A DNA stretch of 16,397 nt from CAYHPR01 sp964358895 (GTDB taxonomy: Archaea > Micrarchaeota > Micrarchaeia > CABMEP01): contig CAYHPR010000014.1 in the NCBI GenBank assembly GCA_964358895.1, positions 1 through 16,397 on the forward strand. The letters are read 5' to 3'. Shown here one piece after another: positions 12,511 through 16,397 of this stretch. Every line of letters starts with the position of its first letter. The stretch's first letter is position 1. Under the pieces are notes generated by a model. That model was given only the letters and a program-made list of their open reading frames with translations, had not been told where the DNA came from and made no database searches. The position numbers were made by a program, and so were the translations under genes.

Positions 12511-13839
12511 ATGTTCGACATCCTAAAGAAAAAGATAACTAATTTTGTTGATAACTTAACGTCTAAGATTAAAGGCGATGAAAAGAAAGAGGAACTGAAA
12601 GCTGAGATTAAAGAAACCCCTAGGATAGAAGAAAAAATTGAAGAAATAAAAAAAGAAACGGCAGTTAAACCTTTGGAAATTCAGGGCATATCTGAAAAAA
12701 ATATTGAAGAAAAAATTGAAAAGATAAGCGAAGTGAAAAAAGCTATTAAAGAGGTAAAAGAAGAGAGAACTAAGGAAGCAAAAAAAGAGGTTCCGTTAAA
12801 AGAATTGAAAGAATTAAGATTAAGAGAAGAACATAAAAGTTTACCAGTTACACCAGTCAAAAAGGCATACGAACCAGCTCCTGAAATAATAAAAAAAGTA
12901 GAAACAAAAGAACCGAAAAAACAGTTAGAGATCAAAGAGGCGAAAGAATTAGAAACGAAGCCTACGCTTTTTACTAAAATAAAATCGTTTATCACACCGG
13001 AAGTCACAATTAAAGAGGAAGACATAAGATCAGTTATAGAAGATTTCGAATTACAGCTCCTAACCTCAGATGTTGCAGTCCCGGTAGTTGAAGAAATTGT
13101 ATCAGAATTAAAGAAAAAACTTGTAGGAAAAAAGATAGAGTACAAAAATCTGAATTTATCTATAAATCAATCAATCACAGCCGCGTTAATGGACGTCATG
13201 TCGCAAGAAAAATTTGATCTTATTAACTATGTAAACAGTAAAGAAAAACCTGTAAAAATTCTTTTTATTGGCCCGAATGGAGCAGGGAAGACTACAACTA
13301 TAGCAAAACTGGCCAATCTGATTAAACTGAATGGGCTGTCTCCGATACTCGCAGCTTCTGATACTTTCAGAGCTGCTGCAATTGAACAGACTGCGGAACA
13401 TGCATCTCGAATAGATGTTCCGATCATCAGACACCAGTATGGATCTGATCCAGCTGCAGTTGCATTTGATGCAATCAAATATGCAGAAACCCACAAACTA
13501 GACGTTGTGTTAATTGACACTGCAGGAAGGCAAGAAACAAATAGGAATCTGATAGAACAACTGAAAAAAATAACACGTGTAGTCAAACCTGACTTGAAGA
13601 TATTTGTAGGAGAAGGAATTGCAGGCAATGCAATAATAAGTCAGGTGAAGGAATTCAATGAAGCCATCGGACTCGATGGCGTGATACTTACAAAAATTGA
13701 TGTAGATACAAAAGGTGGAACTGTAATATCGGTCAAAAAGGCAACAGGCGTTCCTATTTTTTACATTGGGATCGGACAAGGTTACGAAGATTTCGTTCCT
13801 TTTGATCCTTCTTTTGTGGCATCAAAAATAATGAGCTAA
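12511..13839 (+). CDS. ftsY: Signal recognition particle receptor FtsY
   Basis: 442 residues. FtsY is the SRP receptor GTPase at the membrane. The first 160 residues are a long Lys/Glu-rich A domain (low complexity, coiled coil), which in other species helps membrane binding. The N domain begins near 165 (EDIRSVIEDFELQLLTSDVAVPVVEEIVSEL). The G domain has GPNGAGKTTT (from 254), DTFRAAAIEQ, DTAGRQETNRN (from 336), FVGEGIAGNA and TKIDVDTKGG (from 394), and ends GQGYEDFVPFDP. All G motifs are intact. It ends the ribosomal/SRP run; a palindromic spacer follows directly. Confidence 0.97.
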   Translation: MFDILKKKITNFVDNLTSKIKGDEKKEELKAEIKETPRIEEKIEEIKKETAVKPLEIQGISEKNIEEKIEKISEVKKAIKEVKEERTKEAKKEVPLKELKELRLREEHKSLPVTPVKKAYEPAPEIIKKVETKEPKKQLEIKEAKELETKPTLFTKIKSFITPEVTIKEEDIRSVIEDFELQLLTSDVAVPVVEEIVSELKKKLVGKKIEYKNLNLSINQSITAALMDVMSQEKFDLINYVNSKEKPVKILFIGPNGAGKTTTIAKLANLIKLNGLSPILAASDTFRAAAIEQTAEHASRIDVPIIRHQYGSDPAAVAFDAIKYAETHKLDVVLIDTAGRQETNRNLIEQLKKITRVVKPDLKIFVGEGIAGNAIISQVKEFNEAIGLDGVILTKIDVDTKGGTVISVKKATGVPIFYIGIGQGYEDFVPFDPSFVASKIMS

Positions 13840-13942
13840 CTAGAACCTACGGTTCTAGTACTCCTAGCAGTTTAATTAGGTACAATTAATACGGTTTCTA
13901 GAACTTCCTAGAAGTTTATTTACTAAGGTCTAGATTTCCTAG
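13840..13942. repeat. CTAG-rich inverted repeats in ftsY/Cys-rich convergent spacer
   Basis: The tetramer CTAG occurs seven times in 103 bases. A perfect hairpin CTAGAACC-TAC-GGTTCTAG (13840-13858) starts one base after the ftsY stop. A second inverted repeat TTCTAG-AACTTC-CTAGAA lies at 13896-13913, and TCCTAGAA-type copies continue to 13942. The spacer lies between two genes that end toward each other, so a two-way terminator is the first guess. A protein-binding site array or remnant of a mobile element is possible. Confidence 0.65.
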
Positions 13943-13948
13943 AATTAT

Positions 13949-16150
13949 TCAGCTGACTCCTGGATAACAAGTCCAAAGTCCACCACTGCAACAGACGCCA
14001 GGATATCCGAATCCTGGAATCTTTTGACAATTTGTTCCACAACAGCATTCAGAAGACGTAGTGCATTGAGCACCTAACTCTTTACATTCTTTCGTTCTAA
14101 GATCTGCGCATTTTCTACCTTGGCCACTTTCATCTGTATCTACGCAATTGTTAGTTGAACATAAAATTTCAGGCCTACATTGTGACTTTGAACCTGTATA
14201 CTTGCAGTCAGTAAGTTCTTGGGAAGGAACACAACTTCCATTTACACATGTTTGACCCGCAGAACACACCACACCTGAACAAGAATCGACACAAACGCCA
14301 TTATGGCACACTTGCTCGGAAGGACAAGTAACACCGGCACAAGGATCTGATGTAGTTGATGGAGTTGTGCTTTGAGATATACATTGACCGACTCCTGTTG
14401 TGCCTGTCGCCTGACAATTATATCCGCAACAACACATCTGACTACTTGAGCATGCACCGCTTGTCTGACAGGATATGGATCTGTTATCAGCGCAGTTTCT
14501 GCCATCCGATGTGCATTTGTTAATTGTACAGAAGGGTGGTCTCAGACTATTGTCGCACTGACTGTTGCCTACGTATCCACAATCTGTTGTTTGTCCACTG
14601 ATCGGTGTTAAAATTGAACTGCAGTGGCCGTTTTGGCAAACCACATTTTGACAATCCGCTGATGAAGTACAAGAACCATCTGCTGGATCTCCACCACACT
14701 TACCGTTTATACATTGTTTGCAAACATTATCGCTGCCACAGCATTCTTTTCCTATCGGACACGTTCCACCTATGAATCCGAAAAGACCTCCCTGACAAGA
14801 GACTGAACAACCGACACCCTCACAACTGAATTGACATGAAGTTGGTTGATATTGCGTCTGAGGTTGCTGACCAGGAATAATTGGTTGAACTGGCTGAGTA
14901 GTTGTTGGCGAAATTGGACCAGTCGGTCCAGACGCACCGGCCTGACTGCCTATACATATGTTAGGATTTTCTGGCGATACGCAGCATTTCTTTGCCGTAT
15001 TATAAATTGAACCAGATGGGCAACAGTATCCGTTTGTACATGCGCTGCTAGAACAGGCTAAATCGTTAAAACATGGAAAACCGATGCCACCGCACTGATT
15101 ATTCTGATCGCATTTCTTGCATTGTGCATTGTTTGAACACTCTTTGTTTGAACAATCGCCAGTCTGGTAAAATGAATTTTCACAATCTGCCGTTGTCACA
15201 CACTTCTTGCCATTTGGCGCACCACCGCAACGTTTTTCGCCATCTGATGCAGTAAAACAACTTGTACAATCATAAACGCACTTGCCGGTGTCAGCACTTA
15301 AGCAGCATTTGCCATCCCATGCTGAACCAGTTGGACAGCAGCTATTCTGGCCGCATCCGCCAACACCTGCATTTGGACAGGAACTAAGCGTTGGATCGCT
15401 AAGGCATGGTTGAATACATCTGAGGTTGCTGCTTGTTGCATAAGCAGTTCCCTGTCCACCGACATCGACTACACAACATCCCAACACATCGCTCCATCCA
15501 ACTGAACCGCTTGGACAACATGAATTTGAATCACAAGCATCAGTCCCTTTCTTATCTGACGGACAACCCTTTCGTGCCGGATCAACGGTACATGAGTAAA
15601 TGCAATTTCCGTACCTGTCCTTGCAGCATGAATCAGCTGGAACTGCTGGATCAACAGACCAACTAATCGCTCCACTTGGACAACATTTATCGGAATCGCA
15701 GGAATCGACACCTGGAAGCGAACAACCGATTCGCTTCGGATCCTTTCCGCAAGTTAACAAGCAGTCTCCTTTTACGCAATCAATGCAGCAGCTTTGCTGA
15801 TAACTGTACCCACACGAAGCAGGAAAGTCTGGGCAAGTTGGAGGGGGAGTTGCCAAACAAGTGCAACTGCCGACTGCGCAACAGTCCTGAGGACAATTAA
15901 GGCCTGCTCCACAAGAAGTAGCGCATGATTCGTATCCTTGTGGACATGGACAACTGCCATCAGGCAAACAGCATCCTCCAGGACAGTTTGGACAACTAAT
16001 CTGACTTTGTGAACATTGACCGGAAGGACAGATGATTTTCATTAAACATAAAAGAAGTAATAAAATAAGTAGAATTGCTGCACCTAAGATTTCGAAAGAA
16101 TAATCTCTTCTTTTCTTCGGCTGTTCAGCTGCAGCGGTTCCATTTGGCAT
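13949..16150 (-). CDS. Membrane-anchored, extracellular Cys-rich repeat protein
   Basis: 733 residues with about 112 Cys by hand count (15%). A short basic N terminus (PKKRRD) precedes one membrane helix (about 20-40). Positive-inside logic puts the rest outside the cell. Residues 41-140 are dense Cys/Pro/Gly. Around 145-300 are three tandem modules of roughly 55 residues with CDS-x2-CCPSG...W...CC...C...C, and a fourth CCPSG module lies near 376. A Pro/Thr/Gln linker (about 401-438) follows. EGF-like CPSEQVCHNGVC and CSAGQTCVNGSC units lie near 609-641. A 70-residue module TDC-Y-G...CAD-R...CCCG-NCQ occurs twice (about 522-590 and 647-720). No enzyme motif is seen. Likely a disulfide-bonded surface protein for adhesion or cell contact; the role is inferred. 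Confidence 0.88.
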   Translation of the reverse strand: MPNGTAAAEQPKKRRDYSFEILGAAILLILLLLLCLMKIICPSGQCSQSQISCPNCPGGCCLPDGSCPCPQGYESCATSCGAGLNCPQDCCAVGSCTCLATPPPTCPDFPASCGYSYQQSCCIDCVKGDCLLTCGKDPKRIGCSLPGVDSCDSDKCCPSGAISWSVDPAVPADSCCKDRYGNCIYSCTVDPARKGCPSDKKGTDACDSNSCCPSGSVGWSDVLGCCVVDVGGQGTAYATSSNLRCIQPCLSDPTLSSCPNAGVGGCGQNSCCPTGSAWDGKCCLSADTGKCVYDCTSCFTASDGEKRCGGAPNGKKCVTTADCENSFYQTGDCSNKECSNNAQCKKCDQNNQCGGIGFPCFNDLACSSSACTNGYCCPSGSIYNTAKKCCVSPENPNICIGSQAGASGPTGPISPTTTQPVQPIIPGQQPQTQYQPTSCQFSCEGVGCSVSCQGGLFGFIGGTCPIGKECCGSDNVCKQCINGKCGGDPADGSCTSSADCQNVVCQNGHCSSILTPISGQTTDCGYVGNSQCDNSLRPPFCTINKCTSDGRNCADNRSISCQTSGACSSSQMCCCGYNCQATGTTGVGQCISQSTTPSTTSDPCAGVTCPSEQVCHNGVCVDSCSGVVCSAGQTCVNGSCVPSQELTDCKYTGSKSQCRPEILCSTNNCVDTDESGQGRKCADLRTKECKELGAQCTTSSECCCGTNCQKIPGFGYPGVCCSGGLWTCYPGVS

Positions 16151-16171
16151 TGTTCAATGATGAAAAGACAA

Positions 16172-16193
16172 GAATAAAAAGAATAACGTATTC
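16172..16193 (-). promoter_or_regulatory. Weak TATA-like element and inverted repeat before the Cys-rich gene
   Basis: Minus-strand TTCTTTTTATTCT lies about 22-30 bases before the ATG at 16150, next to a GAATA-ACG-TATTC inverted repeat (16181-16193). Spacing would make the mRNA nearly leaderless. The match is weak. The rest of 16194-16253 holds two more CTAG copies and a short GC-rich stretch with no clear function. Confidence 0.3.
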
Positions 16194-16253
16194 TGAAGAG
16201 CTGACAATTGGCTAGATACTAGTCAATCTAACCTATGGGCCGCTCTCGCTTCG

Positions 16254-16397
16254 TTAATCTAGTTCTCTTGTAAGATCGATCTCTGTAACAACTTCATCTA
16301 TCTCAGCACGCTGTTTCTCAAGCAGCTTCTTTATGCGGTCGATTCGTTTCTGCTGATATGCGATCATCTTATACTTCTTAACTGCTTTGTTAAAATG
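16254..16397 (-). CDS. 3' end of a coiled-coil protein gene, runs off the window
   Basis: On the minus strand one frame is open from the window edge to TAA at 16254, giving the last 47 residues (HFNKAVKKYKMIAYQQKRID...LLEKQRAEIDEVVTEIDLTRELD). The other two frames on that strand stop within a few codons. The segment is a charged helix with heptad-like spacing. The family cannot be told from this much. It is transcribed in the same direction as the Cys-rich gene and ends about 100 bases before it. Confidence 0.6.
   Translation of the reverse strand, partial: HFNKAVKKYKMIAYQQKRIDRIKKLLEKQRAEIDEVVTEIDLTRELD

Noticed and set aside
13950..16140. Several long frames opposite and offset within the Cys-rich gene
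   Set aside because: They lack start signals and recognisable domains and arise from the repeated Cys/Gly/Pro codons of the real gene.
16157..16204. Possible C/D box small RNA (ATGATGA, then CTGA, with ATTGT/ACAAT ends)
   Set aside because: Box spacing is wrong for an archaeal C/D RNA, no proper C'/D' pair is present, and the stretch covers the promoter side of the Cys-rich gene.

Overview
The window looks like part of the genome of an AT-rich archaeon. It carries archaeal-type TFE, RNA polymerase subunit K, S19e, L39e, L31e, L18a/LX, aIF6, prefoldin alpha, RNase P component 4 and FtsY, a PDCD5-family gene, intron-bearing tRNAs and archaeal TATA elements. The compact genes, bacterial-type LeuRS, lysine/glutamate-rich tails on L31e and FtsY and a large Cys-rich surface protein suggest a DPANN-type lineage (Woesearchaeota/Pacearchaeota-like). 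That placement is an inference, not proven here. TGA is a normal stop codon: many genes in the window end with it.

Layout. Positions 1-2153 hold the 3' part of leuS. Then come a degenerate transglutaminase-like gene whose upstream in-frame segment is cut by a TGA (2237-2884) and a membrane protein with a PH-like domain (2893-3561). On the minus strand lies a four-gene cluster read from 5868 down to 3586: tfe, rpoK, lemA, htpX. A divergent control region (5869-6062) carries TATA elements and a 17-bp palindrome. It is followed by a tRNA-Lys(CUU) with a 39-nt intron inside the D stem, a charged coiled-coil gene, a Cas4-like nuclease and an overlapping Nudix hydrolase. A minus-strand gene of unknown function (8040-8582) has its own TATA box.

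From 8734 to 13839 the plus strand carries an information-processing cluster: tRNA-Ile(UAU) with two apparent introns, rnp4, rps19e, the PDCD5-family gene, rpl39e, rpl31e, aIF6, a free-standing MetRS-beta-like tRNA-binding protein, rpl18a/LX, pfdA and ftsY. This is the well-known archaeal ribosome/SRP neighbourhood. It links tRNA maturation, ribosome assembly (aIF6), chaperoning (prefoldin) and membrane targeting (FtsY). The small genes rpl39e and rpl18a are intact.

The right end holds a CTAG-rich palindromic convergent spacer, a 733-residue membrane-anchored protein with about 110 cysteines in repeated modules (minus strand), and the 3' end of another minus-strand coiled-coil gene running off the window.

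The most striking points are the tRNA genes (D-arm introns in both, and a UAU isoleucine anticodon), the in-frame TGA at 2342, the apparently mosaic LeuRS and the Cys-rich surface protein. I saw no CRISPR array, transposase or replication origin.
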